Source: JBOFCS01 sp051646185
GTDB lineage: Bacteria > Actinomycetota > Actinomycetes > Mycobacteriales > Mycobacteriaceae
Reading direction: 5' to 3'
Length of the DNA stretch: 7,846 bases
NCBI GenBank assembly: GCA_051646185.1
Contig: JBOFCS010000056.1
Coordinates: 1-7,846, forward strand
The notes under the pieces were generated by a model. It had not been told where the DNA came from and did no database searches. It was given only the letters and a program-made list of their open reading frames with translations. The translations under genes were made by a program, and so were the position numbers. The first letter of the stretch is position 1. Every line of letters begins with the position of its first letter. Shown here piece after piece: positions 1-5,659 of this stretch.

Positions 1-15
1 GGCTTAGCTGAGTCG

Positions 16-663
16 CTAGCTTAGTGCTGCGGCCGACTCTGGTTCAAGAACATAAAAATCAGTTGCTTTGTCAGACATTTCCTGGAAACGACTGTAGTAA
101 ATCCCGGTTGCCGACTCGGCCAGGATGCCTTGATGAATCGGAACCGCTATGCGAGGGGCAACAGCTCGGAGGTAGTCCACAGTTTCCGATATCTTCATCC
201 ACGGTGCAACCGCAGGTAGTGCCAGAACGTCAACTTTTTCTTCGGGTAGGAACAGACTGTCTCCAGGATGCAAAAATTGTCCAGGGTCTGCCGCCGATCC
301 CAGTAAATAAGCGATGTTATCGATTATTGGAATATCAGGGTGGATAACGGCATGCTGACCACCAGTTCCGCGAACCTGCACGGTATTGATGAAAAAAGAG
401 TCGCCGGGTGTTACTGCCGTCCACTGAGCACCAAATTGCTGAGCTGTTTGGGGGTCGCAGTAGTACGCCGCCTCAGGGTTGTTTTCGATAATCCCTGCTA
501 GACGGCTTGGATCTGCGTGATCGGGATGTTGATGGGTGATGAGAATTGCGTCAAGATCACTGATCCCTTCAAACCCGTGGGAAAAAGTACCAGGATCAAA
601 AAGGATCTTTGTGCCATTAAGTTCGAGCAGTAAGCAGGAATGCCCAAAATGGGTAAGTCGCAT
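16..663 (-). CDS. UlaG-like metallo-beta-lactamase-fold hydrolase
   Basis: This 215-residue soluble protein has the layout of the UlaG/YtnP-type MBL-fold hydrolases. It opens with MRLTHFGHS, typical of the family, followed by FDPG (residues 22-25). The HxHxDH metal motif is THQHPDH (H44, H46, D48, H49). Further likely ligands are H104 (GGQHA), D135 (HPGDS) and H177 (PIHQG), so a complete di-metal site is present. No signal peptide or membrane segment is seen, so it should be cytoplasmic. The substrate cannot be told from sequence; UlaG itself is a lactonase, but most members are uncharacterised. It is divergent from purS and probably an independent unit. There is no ribosome binding site before the ATG, but a CATAAT -10 element lies 6 bases upstream, which suggests a leaderless transcript starting at this ATG. 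The fold assignment is firm; the function is open. Confidence 0.9.
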   Translation of the reverse strand: MRLTHFGHSCLLLELNGTKILFDPGTFSHGFEGISDLDAILITHQHPDHADPSRLAGIIENNPEAAYYCDPQTAQQFGAQWTAVTPGDSFFINTVQVRGTGGQHAVIHPDIPIIDNIAYLLGSAADPGQFLHPGDSLFLPEEKVDVLALPAVAPWMKISETVDYLRAVAPRIAVPIHQGILAESATGIYYSRFQEMSDKATDFYVLEPESAAALS

Positions 664-669
664 GGATCA

Positions 670-675
670 ATTATG
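670..675 (-). promoter_or_regulatory. Probable -10 element of a leaderless promoter for the MBL-fold gene
   Basis: Read on the minus strand, CATAAT (5 of 6 to TATAAT) is followed by TGATCC and then the ATG at 663. A transcript would therefore begin at or next to the start codon. No good -35 box is visible, and there is no Shine-Dalgarno sequence. Leaderless transcripts are common in Corynebacterium and mycobacteria, so the arrangement is plausible, but it is inferred from spacing alone. Confidence 0.45.
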
Positions 676-727
676 CGCATGGATGCTGCTGATGCGTGGG
701 GAAAGGCAGCCGGTAAGCTAAGGGTGT

Positions 728-736
728 TGCTATTTT
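728..736 (+). promoter_or_regulatory. Possible extended -10 promoter for purS-purQ
   Basis: TGCTATTTT fits an extended -10 (TGn followed by TATTTT) and would give a leader of roughly 30 bases before the purS GTG at 776. No clear -35 is seen at 16-18 bases upstream. The element overlaps a short inverted repeat, TGCTA-N6-TAGCA (728-743), which could be an operator or chance. Confidence 0.35.
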
Positions 737-775
737 CTTAGCAGCAGGATTCCCCGAACACTCTAGGAGCGTCGC

Positions 776-1027
776 GTGGCCCGCGTTGTAGTGGAAGTAA
801 TGCCCAAAATTGAGATTCTTGATCCCCAGGGGCAGGCCATAGTTGGCGCCCTTAGGCGTCTTGGATTTACTGGTGTTAGTGATGTCCGTCAAGGTAAACG
901 GTTTGAGCTTGAGGTTGATGACACCGTAGATGACGCTACTGTGGCAAAAATTGCTGAGTCACTTCTTGCTAATACTGTCATCGAAGACTGGTCCGTTACT
1001 CGAGTTGAGAAAGCAGAGAAAGCCTAA
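776..1027 (+). CDS. purS: Phosphoribosylformylglycinamidine synthase subunit PurS
   Basis: PurS is the small subunit of the three-part FGAM synthase (PurS, PurQ, PurL), which converts FGAR to FGAM with glutamine and ATP in the fourth step of purine synthesis. PurS bridges PurQ and PurL and is thought to help pass ammonia between them. The 83-residue length is normal. The sequence ARVVVEVMPKIEILDPQG near the N-terminus, DVRQGKRFELEV (about residues 38-49) and LLANTVIEDW (about 64-73) are hallmark PurS stretches. The start is GTG 776, chosen because AGGAG lies at 765-769 with a 6-base spacer. The gene is followed after only 2 bases by purQ, so the two are co-transcribed and probably translationally coupled. 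Cytoplasmic. Confidence 0.96.
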   Translation: MARVVVEVMPKIEILDPQGQAIVGALRRLGFTGVSDVRQGKRFELEVDDTVDDATVAKIAESLLANTVIEDWSVTRVEKAEKA

Positions 1028-1029
1028 CC

Positions 1030-1707
1030 ATGACTGCTCGGATTGGTGTCATTACTTTCCCCGGCACTTTGGACGATGTCGATGCAGCTCGGGCTGTCAA
1101 TCTCTCGGGCGCCCAGGCAGTGAGTTTATGGCATGCTGACGCGGATTTAAAGAAGGTGGATGCGGTAGTAGTCCCCGGGGGTTTTTCTTATGGCGACTAT
1201 CTTCGGGCAGGTGCTATTGCAAAGTTTGCGCCAGTGATGAGTGAGGTGATACAGGCAGCTCACGCTGGCCTGCCAGTACTGGGGATTTGTAACGGTTTTC
1301 AGATTTTGTGTGAGGCCGGTCTTCTCCCCGGAGCGCTTACTCGCAATATTGGTGTGCACTTCATTTGCCGTGATCAATGGCTGACGGTCGAATCCACGAA
1401 CTCACAGTGGACGTCACGTTTTGAGTCTGGAGCACAGATTCTTGTTCCCCTTAAATCGGGTGAAGGACGATACGTTGCCTCGGAGCAGGTTTTGGACGAG
1501 CTTGAAGGTGACGGGCGAGTCGCTTTCCGCTATTCAGGGGATAATCCCAATGGTTCAATGAGAGCAATTGCAGGTGTGATTTCCGCTAATGGTCGGGTGG
1601 TAGGTTTGATGCCACACCCAGAACATGCCACAGAAGCACTTACTGGACCCAGTGATGATGGCTTAGGGCTATTTTATTCAGCTTTGGATTCGGTACTTAC
1701 TGCCTGA
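1030..1707 (+). CDS. purQ: Phosphoribosylformylglycinamidine synthase subunit PurQ (glutaminase)
   Basis: PurQ is the class I glutamine amidotransferase subunit that hydrolyses glutamine and supplies ammonia to PurL for FGAM formation. Its 225 residues match the family length. Visible motifs are the N-terminal IGVITFPGTLDD, the oxyanion region VVPGGFSYGDYLRAG (about 48-62), the nucleophile elbow GICNGFQ with catalytic C87, and MPHPEH with catalytic H196 and E198, so the triad is complete. The ATG is 2 bases after the purS stop. Only a weak purine-rich stretch precedes it, so translation probably depends on coupling to purS. purL does not follow: an inverted repeat and an unrelated convergent gene come next, so the third subunit must be encoded elsewhere. 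Cytoplasmic. Confidence 0.97.
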   Translation: MTARIGVITFPGTLDDVDAARAVNLSGAQAVSLWHADADLKKVDAVVVPGGFSYGDYLRAGAIAKFAPVMSEVIQAAHAGLPVLGICNGFQILCEAGLLPGALTRNIGVHFICRDQWLTVESTNSQWTSRFESGAQILVPLKSGEGRYVASEQVLDELEGDGRVAFRYSGDNPNGSMRAIAGVISANGRVVGLMPHPEHATEALTGPSDDGLGLFYSALDSVLTA

Positions 1708-1722
1708 TGAAATCTCGATGAT

Positions 1723-1764
1723 GGTATAGGTTCAGTTGTACCCCGCGACAACTGAACCTATACC
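1723..1764. terminator. 17-bp perfect inverted repeat, probable bidirectional terminator
   Basis: GGTATAGGTTCAGTTGT (1723-1739) and its exact reverse complement ACAACTGAACCTATACC (1748-1764) flank an 8-base GC-rich loop. The hairpin sits 15 bases after the purQ stop and 12 bases from the stop of the convergent membrane-protein gene, where a shared terminator is expected. Neither side has a run of T, so it is not a textbook intrinsic terminator; actinobacterial terminators often lack the U tract. Confidence 0.75.
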
Positions 1765-1776
1765 GAGGTTCTGTGA

Positions 1777-2076
1777 TTAGGCAACTGTTTTGAATGGATC
1801 ATGTTCGGCTATAAGCTTTTCAGCCCGGGCTTGATCGATGCGCTCCCGAACTGTGGATTGTTCTTGCTTATCGCGAATAACCTTAGCGAGTGTGAAAGCG
1901 CTTGAAGTTAAAAATAATAGAGTAATTCCGAGGAAGCCACGCTGCCAAGGATCGATAGGTAGGTAGAGTAAACCGATTGCGGCACTTCCTATGCTCACTC
2001 CAAAAGCAATGGCTGCCTGAGCAAAAAAGGCAGATGTATTAGTGGATTGAACTGATGTTGTCATACCAATAAGCAT
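1777..2076 (-). CDS. YiaAB two-helix family small inner-membrane protein
   Basis: This 99-residue protein has two hydrophobic segments, about residues 16-38 and 46-66. They are joined by a short loop reading YLPIDPWQRGF, and followed by FTLAKVIRDKQE and a charged cytoplasmic-type tail. The pattern of helix, LP-D-W-x-(R/K)-G(F/Y), helix, LAKxxRD is that of the YiaA/YiaB two-helix domain family, seen in E. coli and in corynebacteria. The molecular function of the family is not known. The start is unsure: ATG 2076 is used here, but the in-frame ATG at 2064 (MTTSVQ) is equally possible, and neither has a clear ribosome binding site. The gene converges on purQ with the 17-bp hairpin between them. 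It probably belongs to the core chromosome and not to the lipid-oxidation cluster. Confidence 0.82.
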   Translation of the reverse strand: MLIGMTTSVQSTNTSAFFAQAAIAFGVSIGSAAIGLLYLPIDPWQRGFLGITLLFLTSSAFTLAKVIRDKQEQSTVRERIDQARAEKLIAEHDPFKTVA

Positions 2077-2249
2077 CGGGGATGGGGACAGTTTTGGCTT
2101 GAGTATCTCTACTTATTTGTTGCAGGGGAAACTCCTCCTGTTTGCTGGGAGTAGTAGGGTGGGAACTCTGCAAGTAGCCAGCGGGGTGTGGAGTGCTTTG
2201 AGTTTTAGGGTTCCTATTGTTCGGTTTGGTGAGAGATAAGCAATATATT

Positions 2250-2263
2250 TGTGCAAATGCACA
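2250..2263. promoter_or_regulatory. Inverted repeat TGTGCA-AA-TGCACA, candidate operator
   Basis: Two hexamers face each other across 2 bases, with perfect dyad symmetry. The right part, with the following bases, reads AATGCACAGT, which recurs exactly at 2374-2383 in the second palindrome. The recurrence suggests a shared regulator. The spacing (TGTG-N6-CACA) is 2 bases too short for a CRP/GlxR box. Confidence 0.45.
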
Positions 2264-2375
2264 GTTTGTAGTTGATTAAGCGATCTTTTTTACTAGAAAA
2301 ATAAAAAATTCAATCTAACTAGCTAATCTGGATAATTTTCATGATGGCATGAGGGGTTCTATTTTTAGTACACAA

Positions 2376-2391
2376 TGCACAGTACTGTGCA
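2376..2391. promoter_or_regulatory. Perfect 16-bp palindrome TGCACAGTACTGTGCA, candidate operator
   Basis: The sequence is identical to its reverse complement over 16 bases with no gap, typical of a dimeric TetR- or GntR-like regulator site. It uses the same TGCACA/TGTGCA half-site as the repeat at 2250-2263. Single copies of the hexamer also occur at 2536-2541 (TGTGCA) and 2593-2598 (TGCACA, just before the thioesterase start). A possible TATAGA lies immediately downstream. No regulator gene is visible in the window. Confidence 0.5.
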
Positions 2392-2459
2392 ATATAGACA
2401 GCTTGTCTTTTGCATAAAATCACTGGTGAGGGCAATATTATTTATTTCCTGCAATAAAT

Positions 2460-2475
2460 TGTGATGCTATTCACG
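2460..2475. promoter_or_regulatory. CRP/GlxR-like binding site
   Basis: TGTGATGCTATTCACG matches TGTGA-N6-TCACA at 9 of the 10 arm positions, the motif of the cAMP-binding regulator GlxR in Corynebacterium and of CRP elsewhere. It lies about 140 bases upstream of the thioesterase start. Whether it would activate or repress cannot be told, because the transcription start is not known. Confidence 0.5.
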
Positions 2476-2509
2476 TTAAAGCAATATCCGCTTCGCGCCA
2501 AGCATGCGG

Positions 2510-2526
2510 TACAGTCTACTACTGTA
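2510..2526. promoter_or_regulatory. Inverted repeat TACAGT-N5-ACTGTA
   Basis: A perfect 6-base dyad with a 5-base centre lies about 90 bases upstream of the thioesterase start. The left arm TACAGT could itself serve as a -10 element, preceded by GCGG, in which case a bound regulator would block the promoter. It could also form a small hairpin in the leader. The functional reading is speculative. Confidence 0.35.
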
Positions 2527-2614
2527 GCAAATATGTGTGCAGGTTTGAGGCGCAGAAGCAATTTACCGGAAAAGACATTAAATTTGTTTATCTGCACAAG
2601 AGGTTGAGGAATCC

Positions 2615-3439
2615 ATGATGGAAGCAGTTGATCTGGGGGAGAGTGAATCCGGGGAACTGCTGGCTGATCGAGTGCCTGAATCAGCGTGCTTTAGCGTCGA
2701 ATATCGGATACGTGCCAGCGATATAGATCAGGACATGCGGCTGCGTCTTGATGGAATAGGCCGTTACCTTCAGGACGTAGCAAATGACAATCTTAGAGCC
2801 TCCAGTTGTAGTTTGAGTGATCCCTTCTGGATCGTTAGACGTACGGTAATTGATGTGTTGCAGCCCATTTCGTGGCCAGGAACGGTTAAATTGGAGCGCT
2901 GGTGTTCTTCCGTTTCAACACGTTGGGCAAATATGCGTGTTCGGTTAGTGGCAAACCATGAGACGGACCGACTTAATCCGAATGAACGACCGCAGGGATT
3001 GATTGAGACAGAAGCTTTTTGGATTAATGTTAACGAGCAAGGGCTACCGACTAGAATAAGCGATGATGGATTTGAACTCTTGAGTTCAACAACTGATCAG
3101 CACCGACTGCGGTGGCGATCCATGCATACCAGTATTGCCCCTGATCCTGATGAAGAAGGTATTTTCCCAGATCGTTTGCACCCCTTGCGGTCAACAGATT
3201 TTGATCCATTTAGACATGTAAATAATAGTTCTTACTGGGTTGTTCTAGAAGATGAATTGACAGAGCATCCTGACCTAGTGCGGAAACCGCATCGAGCAGT
3301 CATTGAATACCACAGGCCAATTGCTCCAGGTGCACAGATTACAGTTCGAAGGCGAAGGAAAAATAACACATTAAGTGTATGGATGATTGTTGATAACCAG
3401 GTTACAACCACTGCAACTGTAAGTGAAATAGATCTTTAA
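2615..3439 (+). CDS. Acyl-ACP thioesterase-like double-hotdog protein
   Basis: This 274-residue protein has two hotdog halves in the pattern of the acyl-ACP thioesterase family (plant FatA/FatB and actinobacterial relatives). It would cleave, or at least bind, fatty acyl groups on ACP or CoA. The N-terminal half (about 27-155) has EYRIRASDIDQDMRLRLDGI, RYLQDVANDN, FWIVRRTVIDV and the TEAFWINVN strand. The C-terminal half (about 187-272) has the signature RSTDFDPFRHVNN (192-204), where plant enzymes have DLDVNQHVNN. The Asp and His (D197, H201) are kept, but the catalytic-type Asn is Phe199 here, so the exact mechanism is uncertain. There is no signal peptide, so it is cytoplasmic. GAGGA at 2606-2610 is 4 bases from ATG 2615 and 7 bases from ATG 2618; the second ATG may be the true start. 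It heads a cluster with a lipoxygenase, suggesting a lipid-related role. Confidence 0.85.
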   Translation: MMEAVDLGESESGELLADRVPESACFSVEYRIRASDIDQDMRLRLDGIGRYLQDVANDNLRASSCSLSDPFWIVRRTVIDVLQPISWPGTVKLERWCSSVSTRWANMRVRLVANHETDRLNPNERPQGLIETEAFWINVNEQGLPTRISDDGFELLSSTTDQHRLRWRSMHTSIAPDPDEEGIFPDRLHPLRSTDFDPFRHVNNSSYWVVLEDELTEHPDLVRKPHRAVIEYHRPIAPGAQITVRRRRKNNTLSVWMIVDNQVTTTATVSEIDL

Positions 3440-3448
3440 GTTATTTAT

Positions 3449-3476
3449 TTGTAAACATTTTCGAGTGAATTATACT
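3449..3476 (+). promoter_or_regulatory. Predicted promoter of the lipoxygenase gene
   Basis: TTGTAA (3449-3454) and TATACT (3471-3476) are spaced by 16 bases and match the sigma-70/SigA consensus at 4 of 6 and 5 of 6 positions. Transcription would begin near 3483, giving a leader of about 69 bases to GTG 3552. The box pair starts only 10 bases after the thioesterase stop, so the lipoxygenase and propellers can be expressed separately from the thioesterase. It also straddles the upstream in-frame GTG at 3465, which argues against that start. Confidence 0.6.
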
Positions 3477-3510
3477 TTTACTTCAAGTAAGTCTAATTCT
3501 TCATGCAACC

Positions 3511-3527
3511 CAGAACCATGGGTTCTG
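3511..3527 (+). promoter_or_regulatory. Hairpin/operator-like inverted repeat in the lipoxygenase leader
   Basis: CAGAACC-ATG-GGTTCTG is a perfect 7-base dyad with a 3-base centre, between the predicted transcription start and the ribosome binding site at 3541-3545. An alternative overlapping pairing exists: AACCCA (3507-3512) with TGGGTT (3519-3524). It could be a DNA operator just downstream of the promoter or an RNA stem in the leader. No T run follows the stem, so it does not look like a terminator. Confidence 0.4.
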
Positions 3528-3551
3528 CTGGCATATCAATGGGAGTTTAGA

Positions 3552-5648
3552 GTGAAAAGCACAATAAATCGTCGACATCTTCTTGGCTTGACAGCGTTAG
3601 TTCCAGCGTCAATAGGACTATCCACGGTAATGGGAACATCAAAGGCATTAGCTGCCCCAGAACTCCCAAGTTTTCCATTGCCACTTTTGCCGCAGCAGGA
3701 TCCGATGCCACTGCAACGCCAGTCATCTTTAGCACCAACGCGTCTTGCGTATGTGTGGAGTGAAGACATGCCCTTCATCCAGGGCATTCCAGCGGCTTGG
3801 CTACTACCCCCTGATGCGGCTCCGACGGCTGAATGGATGATTACGGTCATTGATACCGTTATCACTCTGGGCTTAAACCTTATTGGCTCAATAGTTCCTC
3901 AAATCAATGGGGGTCTAACGGGTATGCTAGCTGATTCCGAGCATCAATTGCTTGCCCTCCGCCAGCGTTCCGAAGATGCAAATGCCCGTTTTGCTGAAAT
4001 AGGTGGAGCTAAGCCTAATCAGATTGGTGTGCGCCCCGGTGATGCTTATCCAACTGCGACTTCAGAAGAAAAAGCCCAAGCTTCGATCATTCAAGCTGAA
4101 CTCATGGATTTGTTTAAACAGGTCCAGAATGTCCTGAGTAATGTGCGTACTAACATACAGTTGTTACTTGAAACCAATCAGAGTATTGGAAATTTCGGCA
4201 CTATAGATGGCTTAGCACGGTATAACTCAATGTGGCAAGGTATGCCGATACCTGCTGTTTCGGAAAATTTACATGACGATGAACTGTTTGCCTACATGCG
4301 TATTGGTGGTTTTAACACCACGATTATCAAAAGAGTTGAGGGTCAATTACCGGATAAATTTTCGTTGACCGATGTGCAGTACAAACGCGCGCTTGGTGTT
4401 GACGATACTCTGGGTAAAGCCATTTCGGAGGGCCGGGTATTTATCGTAGATTATGTCGAAGTAAGTAACCTGGCAACCGAACACGCTACATATAAAATTC
4501 TTACCGGTGATAATTATAACTCTGCACCTATTGCAGTTTTTGCTGTAGCTCCAGGGTCTAAAAAACTTCAAGCAGTTGCCATTCAGTGTGGCCAAGACCC
4601 AGAAATTGCTCCTATGTTTATTCGGCCGAAACCTGATGATGAGGAACTTTATTGGGGTTGGCAGATGGCCAAAACGGTTGTTCAGACCGCAGACTTTAAT
4701 CACCATGAAATGGTGGCGCATCTTTCTCATTCGCATCTCGTGTCAGAGGCCTTTACTGTTGCGACGTTTAGAGCATTTGCGCCGAATCATCCACTGGGAA
4801 TACTACTCAGACCACATTTTGAAGGTAATATTTTTGTCAATATCTTAGCGGCCGTAATCATTATGGCTCCAAACACTTTTGCTGATGCTGTATTAGCCCC
4901 GCCCATTGACCAGATGCTTGAGGCTGCCCGTAGCAGTCGCATGGAGTGGGATTTTTACGAGCGAATGCCGCACCGTGACTTTGTTAGTCGAGGAGTCGAC
5001 GATACATCGGTACTAAGTGAGTTTCCTTACCGTGATGATGCACTTCTTGTTTGGGATGCTATGACAAAGTGGGTTAAAGAGTATATTCATACTTATTATG
5101 CCAATGATGATGACGTAGTAAATGATTCAGAGCTAGTTACGTGGGTTGATGAAGCTCAGACAATGGGTAAGATCAAAGGTTTTCGAGAAATTACTTCACG
5201 AGAGCAACTGATTGAGGTTGTTACTATGGTCCTATATACAGCCAGTGCTTACCATGCAGCGGTAAACTACCCACAAACAACTTTGATGACGTATGTGCCT
5301 TTTGCTGCTGGCACAATGTCCACACCACCGCCGGAAAGAGCTGAGGGCTACACCGAGGCGGATTGGATCAAAATGTTACCGGGAACGCTCAGCTCACTAG
5401 CGACATTCTACTTTCTCAATGGTTTAGGTTCCGTCTATTACCGCCCACTAGGTGACTACCGAGATAATTTCTTTCCTTATCCTTTGGTATTTACTGATCC
5501 AAGAATTACTGGAGCAGGCGGCCCCCTTGCTCGGTTTAGGGAAAACTTGATTTCAGTTGAAGCTGAAATTCATCGCCGTAATAAAAATCGATCACAACCT
5601 TATGAGTATCTTCTCCCTAGCAATATCCCTACAAGCACTAATGTTTAG
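3552..5648 (+). CDS. Tat-exported bacterial lipoxygenase (linoleate/arachidonate-type)
   Basis: This is a 698-residue lipoxygenase, a non-heme metal dioxygenase that turns polyunsaturated fatty acids into hydroperoxides. The start is GTG 3552 because GGGAG lies 6 bases upstream and VKSTINRRHLLGLTALV then gives a twin-arginine signal (R7, R8). Cleavage is probable after A34 (ALA). Residues about 90-220 are largely helical, like the lid region of the Pseudomonas enzyme. The histidine cluster HEMVAHLSHSH has H385, H390 and H395, followed by LVSEAFTVATFRAFAPNHPL. The second cluster HAAVNYPQ has H568 and N572, and the chain ends LLPSNIPTSTNV. Predicted ligands are H390, H395, H568, N572 and the C-terminal V698. 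From memory, the P. aeruginosa enzyme has ligands H377, H382, H555, N559 and I685, so the spacings are identical. The stereochemistry (Coffa) site is A433, predicting S products. There is no PLAT domain. An alternative in-frame GTG at 3465 would add 29 residues. Confidence 0.95.
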   Translation: MKSTINRRHLLGLTALVPASIGLSTVMGTSKALAAPELPSFPLPLLPQQDPMPLQRQSSLAPTRLAYVWSEDMPFIQGIPAAWLLPPDAAPTAEWMITVIDTVITLGLNLIGSIVPQINGGLTGMLADSEHQLLALRQRSEDANARFAEIGGAKPNQIGVRPGDAYPTATSEEKAQASIIQAELMDLFKQVQNVLSNVRTNIQLLLETNQSIGNFGTIDGLARYNSMWQGMPIPAVSENLHDDELFAYMRIGGFNTTIIKRVEGQLPDKFSLTDVQYKRALGVDDTLGKAISEGRVFIVDYVEVSNLATEHATYKILTGDNYNSAPIAVFAVAPGSKKLQAVAIQCGQDPEIAPMFIRPKPDDEELYWGWQMAKTVVQTADFNHHEMVAHLSHSHLVSEAFTVATFRAFAPNHPLGILLRPHFEGNIFVNILAAVIIMAPNTFADAVLAPPIDQMLEAARSSRMEWDFYERMPHRDFVSRGVDDTSVLSEFPYRDDALLVWDAMTKWVKEYIHTYYANDDDVVNDSELVTWVDEAQTMGKIKGFREITSREQLIEVVTMVLYTASAYHAAVNYPQTTLMTYVPFAAGTMSTPPPERAEGYTEADWIKMLPGTLSSLATFYFLNGLGSVYYRPLGDYRDNFFPYPLVFTDPRITGAGGPLARFRENLISVEAEIHRRNKNRSQPYEYLLPSNIPTSTNV

Positions 5649-5651
5649 GAG
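5647..5651 (+). promoter_or_regulatory. Ribosome binding site overlapping the lipoxygenase stop codon
   Basis: AGGAG begins inside the TAG stop of the lipoxygenase gene and lies 8 bases before the ATG at 5660. The arrangement shows that the first propeller gene is in the same transcript as the lipoxygenase and is probably translationally coupled to it. Confidence 0.8.
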
Positions 5652-5659
5652 CAGTAATA

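Larger units (their letters stand above)
2077..2614. other. Long AT-rich intergenic region with no credible gene
   Basis: These 538 bases lie between two divergently oriented genes and contain no ORF with coding character and no recognisable tRNA or other RNA gene. The first part (about 2100-2230) is GC-richer. The stretch around 2280-2340 is strongly AT-rich and includes TTTTTT-ACTAG-AAAAA. The rest carries several inverted repeats listed separately, and presumably the promoter of the thioesterase gene. No convincing -35/-10 pair was found; TATTAT at 2436-2441 and TACAGT at 2510-2515 are possible -10 elements. Confidence 0.7.

Noticed and set aside
24..347. Plus-strand frame of 107 codons opposite the MBL-fold gene
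   Set aside because: It is antisense to a gene with a complete metal-binding site and shows no family-like protein features.
751..763. CCGAACA before purS resembling a Bacillus PurR box
   Set aside because: A single short match next to the ribosome binding site, with no second box; I know of no Bacillus-type PurR controlling this gene in actinobacteria.
2250..2263. TGTGCAAATGCACA as a GlxR/CRP site
   Set aside because: The half-sites are 2 bases too close and the inner A/T of TGTGA/TCACA is missing; kept only as an unassigned operator candidate.
2077..2614. Insertion sequence, attachment site or CRISPR array at the cluster boundary
   Set aside because: No transposase fragment, tRNA gene, long terminal repeat or regularly spaced repeat was seen; the repeats there are short dyads.
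3465..3551. Longer lipoxygenase N-terminus starting at GTG 3465
   Set aside because: It has no ribosome binding site, overlaps the predicted promoter, and would place 29 residues before the twin-arginine signal.
3536..3865. Minus-strand frame of 109 codons inside the start of the lipoxygenase gene
   Set aside because: Antisense shadow of a strongly supported gene; no recognisable motif and no ribosome binding site.
4347..4736. Minus-strand frame of 129 codons inside the lipoxygenase gene
   Set aside because: It covers the antisense of the conserved lipoxygenase core; composition is rich in Arg, Asn and Phe with no domain pattern.
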